Shown here: positions 1 to 9,214 of the stretch, piece after piece
How positions within the stretch are numbered: the stretch's first letter is position 1
How the letters are laid out: every line of letters begins with the position of its first letter
Assembly: GCA_965247065.1 (NCBI GenBank)
Contig: CBDFGN010000006.1
Coordinates: forward strand, 2,046,001 to 2,110,000
Length of the DNA stretch: 64,000 bases
Direction of reading: 5' to 3'
From: CBDFGN01 sp965247065
Lineage (GTDB): Bacteria > Bacteroidota > Bacteroidia > Cytophagales > Cyclobacteriaceae
Position numbers and translations under genes: made by a program
Notes under the pieces: model-generated
The model's input: the letters and a program-made list of their open reading frames with translations, nothing else
What the model was told of the DNA's origin: nothing
Databases searched by the model: none

Positions 1-573
1 TTTCTTCACCAAAACGATGTAACGTTCAATTTGCGAGATAATTCCTTTGAAATCCTGAATAATTATGCCGAGGACTGGAAGGTCACGCTCTTGGATACCG
101 GACTGAAGACCATGACGGGTGGGCGCCTTAAAAAGGCCGTGGATCAGGTGAATAATGAGCCGTTTATGTTCACCTACGGGGATGGGGTAGCAGACATAAA
201 CCTTACTGAACTGGTCAAGTTTCATGAGTCGAAAGGAAAGCTCTTGACCATGACTTCGATTCAGCCCGAGGGACGATATGGGGCGTTGGCTATCGGCGAA
301 CAAGATTTAGTAACAAGCTTTCAGGAAAAACCAGCGGGTGAACAAGGCTATATCAACGGCGGCTTTTTTGTATGTCAGCCGGAAGTTCTGGATTACATCG
401 AAGGAGATCATATCATGTTTGAGAGGCAGCCCATGGAAAAACTGGTCGAGGATGGACAACTTGTGACCTACTGCCATCATGGGTTTTGGCAATGCATGGA
501 CACTCAACGAGATAAGCGGCTTCTGGAAAAACTCTGGAATGAGGGGCAACCGCAGTGGAAAGTCTGGAATTAA
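1..573 (+). CDS. rfbF: Glucose-1-phosphate cytidylyltransferase, C-terminal part (partial at window edge)
   Basis: Makes CDP-glucose from CTP and glucose 1-phosphate, the entry step to CDP-linked deoxysugars of O-antigen or capsule. The frame is open from the first base, so the start lies upstream; 190 codons are present of a family length near 257. Family landmarks are LDTGLKTMTGGRL, the metal/nucleotide site FTYGDGVADI, and GGFFVC followed by a FWQCMDTQRD motif near the end. It is followed after 8 bases by an SDR gene on the same strand, as in a surface-sugar operon. The family call is firm; the exact sugar made by the pathway is not known from this window. Confidence 0.93.
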   Translation, partial: FLHQNDVTFNLRDNSFEILNNYAEDWKVTLLDTGLKTMTGGRLKKAVDQVNNEPFMFTYGDGVADINLTELVKFHESKGKLLTMTSIQPEGRYGALAIGEQDLVTSFQEKPAGEQGYINGGFFVCQPEVLDYIEGDHIMFERQPMEKLVEDGQLVTYCHHGFWQCMDTQRDKRLLEKLWNEGQPQWKVWN

Positions 574-581
574 CCTAACGA

Positions 582-1529
582 ATGGGTGGCAAACGCAAAG
601 TTTTGATCACCGGGGGACTGGGGAACCTAGGCTCCTGGCTCACCGAACATTTCCTCGAAAACGACTACCAGGTTTGGACTTTGGCTAAGCATCATCGCCA
701 AATGGCCGTTGACTTGTCCTACGATTTCATTCAGTGCGATATCACCAATTTCCAAGAATGCCAGGACAGTTTGAAGGACCATAGCTTTGAATTCATTATC
801 CACACCGCTTCTGTTAATGACGGCTTTGTTGATAGATATTTTCAACTGGCTCATGCAGTAAATGTGCTGGGCACCCGCAATTTATTACAGGCTTTGCAGG
901 ACAGGCCCCCGCGTCACTTTTTATACTTTTCAACCTTCCAGGTTTACGGCAAATATAGTGGCGCGATTGACGAGGCCACTCCAACTGAACCTAATAGCGA
1001 CTACGGCGCTACTCACTTGTTTGCCGAGTACCATATCCGGCAGTTCAATCTAAACCATGGTTTGCCCTTTACCATAATCAGGCTAACCAATAGCTACGGA
1101 TGTCCTAAGGATTATAACTCATCAAAGTGGTACCTGATCCTGAATGATCTATCACGGTCGGCCTTCAGAGACCAGGAGATCGAACTGAAGTCAAACGGCC
1201 AAGCCCGCCGGGATTTCATTTGGATGGGAACAGTTTCGGAGGTTGTAAGAGAATTGATCGAAAATCCGGCGGCCAATGAGGTGTACAATCTAAGTGGTGA
1301 GAAGACGTTCAGCATGCTTGAAATTGCCAACATGGTTAATACAGCTTACCGGAACAAGTATGGCAGTGAGCTTCGTATTTCGATAAATGAATCTGATAAA
1401 ACCGAATATCCTAAAGACTTGAGAGTAAGTTCGCGAAAGCTCCGGGAAAGGATCGAGTTCAAGGATATGGCTATGTTTGAACAAGAAGCGACTAAGATCT
1501 TCGATCTTCTTGAAAATGAAAATAATTAA
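582..1529 (+). CDS. NAD-dependent epimerase/dehydratase (extended SDR)
   Basis: Extended short-chain dehydrogenase/reductase of 315 residues, probably acting on a nucleotide sugar. The N-terminal Rossmann motif is TGGLGNLG (about residues 10-17). The usual YxxxK active site reads YGATH (about residues 147-151), so His stands where the catalytic Lys is expected. The stop abuts the start of the next SDR gene (TAA then ATG), and rfbF lies just upstream, so the gene belongs to the same sugar operon. It could be a CDP-sugar reductase, epimerase or dehydratase; the sequence does not tell which. Confidence 0.85.
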   Translation: MGGKRKVLITGGLGNLGSWLTEHFLENDYQVWTLAKHHRQMAVDLSYDFIQCDITNFQECQDSLKDHSFEFIIHTASVNDGFVDRYFQLAHAVNVLGTRNLLQALQDRPPRHFLYFSTFQVYGKYSGAIDEATPTEPNSDYGATHLFAEYHIRQFNLNHGLPFTIIRLTNSYGCPKDYNSSKWYLILNDLSRSAFRDQEIELKSNGQARRDFIWMGTVSEVVRELIENPAANEVYNLSGEKTFSMLEIANMVNTAYRNKYGSELRISINESDKTEYPKDLRVSSRKLRERIEFKDMAMFEQEATKIFDLLENENN

Positions 1530-2528
1530 ATGAGAGTTTTCGTAACCGGCCATAGGGGATACATAGGGGTACATTTGGTGCAACTGTTGAGAGATGGCGG
1601 GCATGAAGTGGTAGGCTGTGACCTTAACCTTTTCGAAGGGTGTGAATGGGAGGAATTTGTTAAACCCCAACGGGAGATGGTCAAGGATCTGAGGGAGGTC
1701 TCGGATCAGGACCTAGCAGGTGTCGATTGCGTGATGCATTTGGGGGCGCTTTCCAATGACCCATTGGGAGACATTGACCCCAACATGACCTTTAGTATAA
1801 ATCGTGAAGGCAGCATCCGACTGGCTAGGGTCGCAAAAGAGGCGGGGGTCAGTCGATTTTTGTTCTCGTCAAGCTGCTCAATTTACGGTAAGGGAGAGAA
1901 ATTAGACCTTGAAGAGTCTGACCCAACTAATCCGATCACCGCATATGCGGTTTCCAAGATTGATTCAGAGAATCAAATAAGCGCAATGGCGGACGAAAAC
2001 TTTAGCCCCGCCTTCTTAAGAAACGCCACAGCTTATGGGCATTCGCCGATGCTAAGGATCGATCTAGTGGTCAATAACCTTCTCGGCTGTGCTATCGCCA
2101 AAGGAAACATTCAGATAAAAAGTGATGGAACTCCCTGGAGACCGCTAATTCATTGCAAAGATATAGCCCGGGCGTTTGAGGCATTCCTTGACAGTCCCAG
2201 GGAGGTAATCCATAATCAAATCGTAAATATAGGAGGCAATTCCGAAAACTACCAAGTCAAGCAGGTAGCAGGAAAGGTCAAACAATTGATACCTGAGGCG
2301 GATGTTGTCTTTACAGGGGAAGCGGGAGAAGATCCCCGGAACTATCGAGTGAATTTTGACCTTCTGAATTCCATTTTGCCGGACTTCAAACTTGAATATA
2401 CTCTGGATGCAGGAATGGAGGAGTTGTTTAGAAAGTATCAAATTCACGGATTCAGCGACGCCGATTTCGATGGCGATAAATTTACGCGACTTAGGACCTT
2501 AAGAAATAGGCTGGAGTTGCTCGCATAG
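1530..2528 (+). CDS. NAD-dependent epimerase/dehydratase (extended SDR)
   Basis: Second extended SDR of the cluster, 332 residues. It has the Rossmann motif TGHRGYIG at residues 6-13, the serine region FSSSCSIYG and a standard active site YAVSK, so it should be catalytically competent. It begins directly after the stop of the preceding SDR, which suggests translational coupling, and ends with TAG. The substrate is probably a nucleotide sugar, CDP- or dTDP-linked given rfbF and the RmlC-type gene on either side. The exact reaction (4-epimerase, 4-reductase or 4,6-dehydratase) cannot be read from the sequence. Confidence 0.87.
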   Translation: MRVFVTGHRGYIGVHLVQLLRDGGHEVVGCDLNLFEGCEWEEFVKPQREMVKDLREVSDQDLAGVDCVMHLGALSNDPLGDIDPNMTFSINREGSIRLARVAKEAGVSRFLFSSSCSIYGKGEKLDLEESDPTNPITAYAVSKIDSENQISAMADENFSPAFLRNATAYGHSPMLRIDLVVNNLLGCAIAKGNIQIKSDGTPWRPLIHCKDIARAFEAFLDSPREVIHNQIVNIGGNSENYQVKQVAGKVKQLIPEADVVFTGEAGEDPRNYRVNFDLLNSILPDFKLEYTLDAGMEELFRKYQIHGFSDADFDGDKFTRLRTLRNRLELLA

Positions 2529-2562
2529 GCAATTTGCTACTTGGAATGAAGTCTTAATTGTT

Positions 2563-3093
2563 ATGATATTTACGAAAACCGCACTGGACGGAGCCTTCAT
2601 TGTGGACCTTCAAAAAATCGAAGACGACCGAGGCTTTTTTGCCCGCACTTTTTGTGCCAACGAATTCAGGGAACATGGATTGAATACGCAATACGTCCAG
2701 GCGAATATGTCGTTCTCGCAAAAGAAACATACACTCAGAGGGATGCACTATCAAATCCATGGCGCCGAGGAAGCGAAATTGATACGATGCACCAAGGGCT
2801 CAATCCTGGACGTCATTATAGACATACGCAAGGAATCGGCAACCTATTGCCAACACATCTCGGTGGAATTGTCCGATGCAAATTATCGAATGCTCTTTGT
2901 TCCTGAGGGATTTGCCCATGGGTTTATTACACTCATGGACAATATCGAGGTGACCTATCTGGTTTCAAATTTTTATACACCGGGCAAGGAACGAGGAATC
3001 CGCTGGAATGACCCTTTGTTCAATATCCAATGGCCGACACCTACACCCCTGTTATCCCCAAAGGATGCTACTCAGCCGGATTTTGTGAGATGA
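2563..3093 (+). CDS. dTDP-4-dehydrorhamnose 3,5-epimerase family protein (RmlC-like)
   Basis: Cupin-fold sugar epimerase of 176 residues, the normal family length. It shows the family pattern RGMHYQ (about residues 62-67), which holds the catalytic His, then RCTKGSILDVIIDIR, the FVPEGFAHGF motif and a C-terminal GIRWNDP. Such enzymes epimerise C3 and/or C5 of a 4-keto-6-deoxy nucleotide sugar. Because rfbF is in the same run of genes, the substrate may be CDP-linked rather than dTDP-linked. The 3' end overlaps the convergent glycosyltransferase gene by 26 bases. Confidence 0.9.
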   Translation: MIFTKTALDGAFIVDLQKIEDDRGFFARTFCANEFREHGLNTQYVQANMSFSQKKHTLRGMHYQIHGAEEAKLIRCTKGSILDVIIDIRKESATYCQHISVELSDANYRMLFVPEGFAHGFITLMDNIEVTYLVSNFYTPGKERGIRWNDPLFNIQWPTPTPLLSPKDATQPDFVR

Positions 3094-4072
3094 TTGTAGG
3101 TTTAGAGGATGTGATCTGCTCGCGTCCGACAGAATCCGAGACGATATAATCGTCCTGGCGCTGAACCAGGTTGATCATCTCGCCCAGAAACCCTACCAGG
3201 AATAACTGTATTCCCACCACAAGAGCCACCAAAGCCAGGAAAAACAGGGGTTGATCCACTACTGGTCTTACTTCCAGGTTCAAAACCCAGTTATAATAGA
3301 CTTTTTCCGAGATTACCCAAACCGTGATTCCAAATCCCACCAAGAATGAAACTATCCCGAATGTGCCAAAAAAGTGCATAGGCCTTTTTCGAAATTTTGA
3401 GACAAAGGTAATCGATAGGAGATCCAGAAAACCAAAGATAAATCTTTCCATGCCAAACTTGGTTACGCCGTATTTACGTGCCTGATGCTGTACCACTTTT
3501 TCCCCGATCTTGCTAAATCCCTGCCATTTGGCAATAACCGGCATGTAGCGATGCATTTCGCCGTAGACACTAATATTCTCAATAACATCCCTACGATAAC
3601 CCTTTAGCCCACAGTTGAAATCATGTAGTGGTATTCCGGATATTTTGCCGGTTACGAAATTGAAAAATTTGGAAGGAATCGTTTTTGAGATCGGGTCATG
3701 ACGGATCCTTTTCCAACCAGAGACCATATCGTACCCTTCTTCAACAATCATATTTCTCATGGCAGGGATCTCGTCCGGACTATCCTGCAGGTCGGCATCC
3801 ATCGTCACAATGACCTCGCCACGGCAGCTTTTGAATCCGGTGTCCAAAGCCGCCGACTTTCCGTAGTTTCGCTGGAGTTTGAGACCTTTATTGCGGGCAT
3901 TTTTTTGGTGTAGATCCATAATCACCGGCCACGAATTATCTTCACTCCCATCATCAACTAACCAAACCTCATAGCTCAGTTGATTTGCAGTCATCACTTT
4001 GCTAATCCAGTTGCATAACTCCGGCAAGGACTCCTCCTCGTTGTAAACAGGGACTACTACAGATATATCCAA
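3068..4072 (-). CDS. Family 2 glycosyltransferase, membrane-anchored (DPM1/ArnC-like)
   Basis: 334 residues. The N-terminal GT-A domain starts at once with VVVPVYNEEESLPEL and carries VDDGSEDNSW and the acidic motif DADLQD (near residue 92). Two hydrophobic segments follow near residues 232-253 and 271-300, the layout of undecaprenyl- or dolichyl-phosphate glycosyltransferases that load a sugar on a lipid carrier at the inner membrane. It is convergent with, and overlaps, the RmlC-like gene, and follows two DUF4199 genes on the same strand. Donor and acceptor are not predictable here. Confidence 0.88.
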   Translation of the reverse strand: MDISVVVPVYNEEESLPELCNWISKVMTANQLSYEVWLVDDGSEDNSWPVIMDLHQKNARNKGLKLQRNYGKSAALDTGFKSCRGEVIVTMDADLQDSPDEIPAMRNMIVEEGYDMVSGWKRIRHDPISKTIPSKFFNFVTGKISGIPLHDFNCGLKGYRRDVIENISVYGEMHRYMPVIAKWQGFSKIGEKVVQHQARKYGVTKFGMERFIFGFLDLLSITFVSKFRKRPMHFFGTFGIVSFLVGFGITVWVISEKVYYNWVLNLEVRPVVDQPLFFLALVALVVGIQLFLVGFLGEMINLVQRQDDYIVSDSVGREQITSSKPTIISQNPAE

Positions 4073-4084
4073 CGGAAAGCTTAT

Positions 4085-4596
4085 TTAGAATTCTGTCTCT
4101 GCCTTTTCGCCCTGGGTGAACGCCGATATGACCAATGATAATACAAAACCTACGAAAGTCATACCAAGGAACTCGGATATGCCCATCATCCCCGGGGTCA
4201 TAAAATGCTCTAAAAAGGCCATGCTCTGGTCGACCAATTCGTCTGCCATGCCCTGTCCATACTAATCCGAGTCTCTTCTCTTAGCAGTTCCATGGCCTCT
4301 ATGTCGATAATTTTCAAATAGATGTACACAGATGTCTCTGTGAAAACCCCAGATAAAGCGGACATAAACGTACCCAAGCCTAACCCCTGACCATAGCTCA
4401 GATAACCATCCCCTGCATCCTTGTAACCCCTATGAGCAATAATAATCGCAACTGCCAGGATTACAAAGGACAACATGCCGAACCAGGTGTTGTTTCCATA
4501 ATCGGCCAATTGCAGGCTCAAAGCGTATACCACTAATACCAAAGCAGTATATATACCGTATCTAAAACCAATATTGGAAATGCTAGGCTGGTCCAT
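4085..4596 (-). pseudogene. DUF4199 membrane protein, frameshifted near its C-terminus
   Basis: Small integral membrane protein of unknown function. The likely start is the ATG at 4596 (MDQPSISN...), overlapping the end of the upstream paralogue by 14 bases. The frame is open to about 4255, then runs to an early stop at 4210. A one-base shift near 4250-4260 restores a natural ending: an Asp/Glu-rich helix, a hydrophobic segment (MGISEFLGMTFVGFVLSLVI) and a charged tail, with stop TAA at 4085-4087. That coherent second-frame tail is the evidence for one broken gene. It is either a real frameshift or a single-base sequence error. Confidence 0.7.
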
Positions 4597-5119
4597 AATC
4601 TGAGGACTTTTTTCGAAGAAAGACTGAAAGAATTGTGGATAAAAATAGACCAATAATTAATTTTCTCAAAATATCATCTACCACCAGATCCCTGATCGAG
4701 ATTGACTTGATTTCGAGAATGGTTTTGTCTAAAGTATCTTGGTCGATATCCATCAAAACATCGGGCCGATGCTCCTCCAGATATTGGATTCCACTGGCTT
4801 TAAACTGATCCAAAGCGTCTGGGTGAATTTTAACTAGGAACACCCAGAGGAAACTGGCAGTAAGAATACCTACCATAAGACTAATCCCAAGTCCGATACC
4901 TATCCCCTGAAGGAATTTCATATCGCCCCCGTTCTCCACATCCCGATAGTATCTAAGTCCCGACACAAGGATCAACAGCATAAGAAAAAAGTCGAAATAT
5001 TTACCCTTGTTCAAGGGGTTCTGATCCAAGTAGGCTAGGACCATGAAAAGTGCCATGGACAAGCCAGCTCCTATTAGGCCGTGGCTTAATATGGTTTTTC
5101 GTTGCGCCCTGAAATACAT
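4583..5119 (-). CDS. DUF4199 domain membrane protein
   Basis: 178 residues with several hydrophobic segments (about 13-30, 40-55, 70-97 and 155-170), typical of the Bacteroidota-specific DUF4199 family, whose function is unknown. It lies upstream of, and overlaps, a paralogue that carries a frameshift. The run BatA protein, dihydroorotase-like, DUF4199, DUF4199, glycosyltransferase is closely spaced on one strand, so the genes may be co-transcribed. No catalytic motif is visible. Confidence 0.75.
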   Translation of the reverse strand: MYFRAQRKTILSHGLIGAGLSMALFMVLAYLDQNPLNKGKYFDFFLMLLILVSGLRYYRDVENGGDMKFLQGIGIGLGISLMVGILTASFLWVFLVKIHPDALDQFKASGIQYLEEHRPDVLMDIDQDTLDKTILEIKSISIRDLVVDDILRKLIIGLFLSTILSVFLRKKSSDYGPA

Positions 5120-5127
5120 TGAACCGA

Positions 5128-6390
5128 TTAGTCGAAAAACTCCGCCTTACCTCGATTGAACACGGCCTTCACTTTGCCCTTAAGTTGGGAGCTGAAGTAA
5201 GGCGAATTCCGGGATTTGGATAAGTTGGATTTTTCATCAAAAGTCCAGGTGGTATTAGTGTCAAACAGGCACAGGTTTGCTACCTCACCCTCCTTCAATT
5301 CTGGTGCGCGCAAATTCAGCAACTTTCTAGGTGCCGTTGAAACCTTCTCAATTAGCACGTCCAAAGGCACGTTGGACTGGAGGCTCACCAAAATGGGCAA
5401 TACCGTTTGGAGGCCAATTACGCCGAATTCGGCTTGGTCAAACTCCGATTTCTTAGCCTCTTCGTCTTGAGGAGAATGGCTCGAGGTGATGGCGTCGATG
5501 GTTCCATCGTTGACTCCCTTAATTAGGGCCTTGATCTCCCTCGTAGTTCGCAATGGTGGGTCGACTTTGTAATTTGTATCGAACTGCGACAAAGTATCAT
5601 CTTTAAGCACCAATTGGTGGGCAGCCACATCACAGGTCACCCGCAATCCAGTTCTCTTCGCCTTTCGGACCAGGTCGACCCCTTCACCCGTTGACACATT
5701 AGCGAAGTGCATTCTACCCCCCGCGTACTCCAGTACCTTTAGATCTCGAGCTATCATAAGTTCTTCGGCCAAACCCGGCATTCCCTTCATTCCCAACCTG
5801 GTGCTTTCAATTCCTTCGTTCATCACACCGGCCACGGTTAGCATTTTGTCCTCTGGTCGGTTAATCAGCAGGCTTTCTGTCTTCTGCAGGTATTGCAAAG
5901 CTTTTAGCAAAACGTGGGAATGCCAAATGGGATGTTCTCCATCGGTAAAGGCCGCAGCCCCCGCGTGATGTAAATCCAGCATCTCCGTTAATTCCTCTCC
6001 CCTAGTATCCCGGGTCACCGCAGCATAGGGATGGATCTGCGTCAATTGACCGGCATTCTTGGATCTGATATAGTGAATGTCATTTTTTGTTTGAATCGAG
6101 GGCTCTGTGGTCGGTAGCAAGCCCACCTCGGTAAACCCACCGCAAGCGGCAGCCGCCGAGCCGGAATTGAGATCCTCTTTATATTCCTCACCTGGATCCT
6201 TAAAGGATGCCCAAAGATCAAACCAGCCTATAGAAAGGTAGCAGCCTTGGCTGGGGAAAGATCCTGCAGCCGATATTTTCTTCTGCGAGATCTTCTCTAT
6301 CAGGCCGTTCTTTATGAGAATATTTCTCTTTTTTCGATGTAAAGTGGAGCGTTGGTCAATTATCTCTACACCATTGAGAACCATCTGCAC
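5128..6390 (-). CDS. Dihydroorotase-like amidohydrolase lacking the HxH metal motif
   Basis: 420 residues with the amidohydrolase/dihydroorotase fold. Recognisable parts are FKDPGEEYKED, PTTEPSIQTK, VTCDVAAHQLVL, VDPPLRT and AITSSHSPQDEEAK. The metal-binding His-x-His that normally stands before the (R/K)DPG motif is replaced: the stretch reads GWFDLWASFKDPG. This points to a protein without the usual binuclear zinc site, comparable to the inactive PyrC' of some aspartate transcarbamoylases, so true dihydroorotase activity is doubtful. The longest frame opens with GTG at 6390; the ATG at 6384 is a likelier start and lies just after the TAG of the BatA gene. Confidence 0.82.
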   Translation of the reverse strand: MQMVLNGVEIIDQRSTLHRKKRNILIKNGLIEKISQKKISAAGSFPSQGCYLSIGWFDLWASFKDPGEEYKEDLNSGSAAAACGGFTEVGLLPTTEPSIQTKNDIHYIRSKNAGQLTQIHPYAAVTRDTRGEELTEMLDLHHAGAAAFTDGEHPIWHSHVLLKALQYLQKTESLLINRPEDKMLTVAGVMNEGIESTRLGMKGMPGLAEELMIARDLKVLEYAGGRMHFANVSTGEGVDLVRKAKRTGLRVTCDVAAHQLVLKDDTLSQFDTNYKVDPPLRTTREIKALIKGVNDGTIDAITSSHSPQDEEAKKSEFDQAEFGVIGLQTVLPILVSLQSNVPLDVLIEKVSTAPRKLLNLRAPELKEGEVANLCLFDTNTTWTFDEKSNLSKSRNSPYFSSQLKGKVKAVFNRGKAEFFD

Positions 6391-8390
6391 TACAGGAATC
6401 TAATCAATAATACTTCGGTCAAAAGAAATATGAGCGCTAAGATAAGGGAGTATTTCCACAATGGAACTCCCAAGTGCTTTTCTTTGATAATTTGCGAAAA
6501 GTCATTTGACTCTGCCAGATTGAAGATGGTCACGTTGGGCAATCCAGCATAAGCCAATTGGATCTCCTCCCGGTCATACTGCTCTAGAATGGATTCATTT
6601 TTATCATAATTAAAGGACAAGACCTTCTGAGGCACTTGGTCCTTCATTAAGTTATAAAATCCGGGATCCAAAGTATACCTGGGCAACTCCAAATAGATCA
6701 GGTTATCAACCACTCTTTGATTTGGAATTACTTCTCCCTCAGGGTTAGAGAGTTTGAGAATATCACGATTGGTAATTGAGTCCAGAACTAGGGCAATTAC
6801 GGTCTCATTCAAAGTGTAACTCAATCGATCATTTACTGATTTGCTCTGGAACGCCATGCGATAGAGCACCGGCACAAAAATGGCATGTCGATGGAAATTA
6901 GTAAACTCATCCTCAATTGGGCTGCCAAGAATATTAATTATTCCCTGACCCCTAAACCGGCTCAAAAATGGTTTTTTGTTAGGATATAGGAGTAGGTCTC
7001 TGCCCGCCTTAGGCCAGGAAATCACATTCCTGCACTCTGGCATTTCAAACCGTTCTTCGCGGTTCTCAAAGATATTCTGATAAAAAGGATCATCCAGGTT
7101 CAGCGTGGCCAGATCAGAGAGTTTATCCTGCACTGCTTGCATGCCGGGGACTAATTGTTGATACGAATTGATATCCGGTTGTCCTGAAGGGATCAGAAAT
7201 ATACTACCGCCATTCCCGAGATAACTCAAAAGCGTAAAACCAAAAGAGGGTTCAATCCGATCTAACCCATTTATGATTACCAGGTCTGACCTGCCTATCA
7301 AGTTATAATCAACATTTTGGACATTATGACTGGAAAAATTGAACAGGCTACCGTTCCCGTACACCTTGCCAACTGGAGTTGCAGATTCTGTATTCTTAAT
7401 TTCCAGAATAGTAACCGGGTCGGCAATGTTCAAGTTGAAATAAAAGTCGTTGTCAAATGCCACAGGGAATTCTTCGAAATTCAGCCGGCATCGGTTCAAC
7501 CGTTCCAGCTGGAAATTAAGGTTGAATTTCGCCAGTCCTCGGGAAAGGGAGGGTATGTTCAGGCTAGCACTGGAAACTTGTTTTTCATTAATAAAGAACT
7601 TTAATATTAGATCCTCCAGATCCGCATGGCCGGTGTTGACAATTCTGACATTGAGTTCGTTTTCTACATTCCGGGTCAGAAATGGATTTGAGAGATAAAC
7701 CGAGTCTATGAAAATATTGGCCTCGTTCCGGTATTCGATGGGGACGATACTTATTTTTCCAAGGCTGTCAAAGGTTAGTGAGTTCAAAGCTCCAGTCGTG
7801 GACTTTTGAAAATCGGAAATAAAGTAGTAGTATTTTTCAAGGTTCTGAGCCTTCGGTTGTTTGAAAGCGAACCTATTTCCAACCTCCTCCAGACTCCTGG
7901 AGACATTTGAGAAATTCACCTCGGTCATCAGATCCCTAATTTCCTCTTGGGATTTAGGAGTGTTTGAAAACGAGGCAAAGTCATTGGTCAGGAAAGTAAA
8001 TTGTACTCCGGCCGGATAGAGGTCTATGATATCACTGATGTAGCTGAGGCCGATGTCCAACGCCCGCAAATTTGCTTCCACCTCGTTAGACATTGAGTGG
8101 GAGTTATCGAAGTAAATGAATACTTCTCCCTTTTCCATTCCCTTCTCCTCTCCGGGGATAAACGGTTGGGCGAAGGTGAGGACCAGGAAAAGTAGAAATA
8201 GAAGCCTGGAAGTCATTATGAGTAGATGACGAAGCTTCAGCTTTGAAGAGGTCGATTTTTTGATGTTAAATAGAAACTGATTATTAGAGAATAGTATCTT
8301 CTTGGTCTTCCTGAAATTAAAGAGATGAATTATTATAGGTATAGCGAGGGCTAAAAGGCCGAAAAGAATCGAGGGATAAAGAAAACTCAT
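6390..8390 (-). CDS. BatA-domain membrane protein
   Basis: 666 residues. The first 80 residues form the BatA N-terminal domain: a hydrophobic segment, the IHLFNFRK motif, and a second hydrophobic helix followed by FAQPFIP. A von Willebrand A-like region follows (IYFDNSHSM near residue 91), then a long extracytoplasmic part, and a last transmembrane helix near residues 640-660 (YSLILALIFLLTEVLLI). Proteins of this family are linked to aerotolerance and stress clusters, but their mechanism is unknown. The TAG stop precedes the dihydroorotase-like gene by a few bases. Confidence 0.85.
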   Translation of the reverse strand: MSFLYPSILFGLLALAIPIIIHLFNFRKTKKILFSNNQFLFNIKKSTSSKLKLRHLLIMTSRLLFLLFLVLTFAQPFIPGEEKGMEKGEVFIYFDNSHSMSNEVEANLRALDIGLSYISDIIDLYPAGVQFTFLTNDFASFSNTPKSQEEIRDLMTEVNFSNVSRSLEEVGNRFAFKQPKAQNLEKYYYFISDFQKSTTGALNSLTFDSLGKISIVPIEYRNEANIFIDSVYLSNPFLTRNVENELNVRIVNTGHADLEDLILKFFINEKQVSSASLNIPSLSRGLAKFNLNFQLERLNRCRLNFEEFPVAFDNDFYFNLNIADPVTILEIKNTESATPVGKVYGNGSLFNFSSHNVQNVDYNLIGRSDLVIINGLDRIEPSFGFTLLSYLGNGGSIFLIPSGQPDINSYQQLVPGMQAVQDKLSDLATLNLDDPFYQNIFENREERFEMPECRNVISWPKAGRDLLLYPNKKPFLSRFRGQGIINILGSPIEDEFTNFHRHAIFVPVLYRMAFQSKSVNDRLSYTLNETVIALVLDSITNRDILKLSNPEGEVIPNQRVVDNLIYLELPRYTLDPGFYNLMKDQVPQKVLSFNYDKNESILEQYDREEIQLAYAGLPNVTIFNLAESNDFSQIIKEKHLGVPLWKYSLILALIFLLTEVLLIRFL

Positions 8391-8493
8391 TGAGTCAAAA
8401 GTAATACTTAATCCAGGAAAACATGGGTAGAGATGTTTACGGATTAGGCAATTTTGGGTTTGAAGGTTTCAGGTGGGAGCGCCAGACTCTCTC

Positions 8494-9177
8494 TCAATTA
8501 CGCCTGAAACCAAATGCCATCTTGAAAGGGTACCAGAACTGATCCCACAGAATGGTAAAGTGGACCAAAATTGAGCCATGTTGTTCCAAAGGAAATGGTG
8601 AATCCGGTGGGACTGAGGAGTGACCAGAACATATTTAAGTAGTCCCAACTTGGTTTTGAGGTTACCATGATAGGACATCGTATAGAGGTTATTCAATAGT
8701 CCAAATAGGAAAATGACCGGAAACGAGTTTTGAAACATCAAAAAGAGGAACAAACTGGATGGTGGAGGAAATCAAGCGATCGAAGGGGTGCAGCCTTAGA
8801 TCGGTAAAAATGTTAAGATCAGGTTGGGAATGATGTACGGCGTGAAAGGTCCAAAACCAAGCTATTTTGTGACGGAGATAATGACTGAAACCACTTCAAA
8901 AAGTCCCCGATAAGAATCGGTGCAAGGACTGTCAAAAAGGAGGGCCAACCTGTGATATCGACTGTCAAGTACCAAAAAAAATTGGTTATAAACTCTTTCC
9001 AATAGCGCCACGTAAAAGGCCAACAGAGTAAAGAAACCAGCTGGTTAAGCACATACCACAAAACATCCTGAAAAAACCCACAGAAAAAATAGCTTGACCC
9101 TTTCGAGCCGGTCGTACCTTCTCCAAAATCAGAATCAAAAAAAACAGCGCAAGGTACAAACCAAGCTTCAGTTGCAT
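8494..9177 (-). pseudogene. Sterol desaturase / fatty acid hydroxylase family gene with several frameshifts
   Basis: Family landmarks are spread over different frames. LEKVRPARKG sits in the frame opening at 9177; a hydrophobic stretch ending GDFLKW lies in a second frame; FWTFHAVHHSQ plus LRLHPFDR in a third (about 8880-8760); MSYHGNL and TPQSHRIHH in the frame ending at 8469; and GSILVHFTILWDQF in yet another, ending TGA at 8494-8496. The HxxHH histidine clusters (HAVHH, HRIHH) identify an integral-membrane di-iron hydroxylase. At least four shifts are needed to join the pieces, so the gene is dead or the region is badly assembled. It follows the glycosyltransferase on the same strand. Confidence 0.75.
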
Positions 9178-9214
9178 GCAGTTTCGAAAAAGGAGGTTAT
9201 TATCTGTAGCACGA

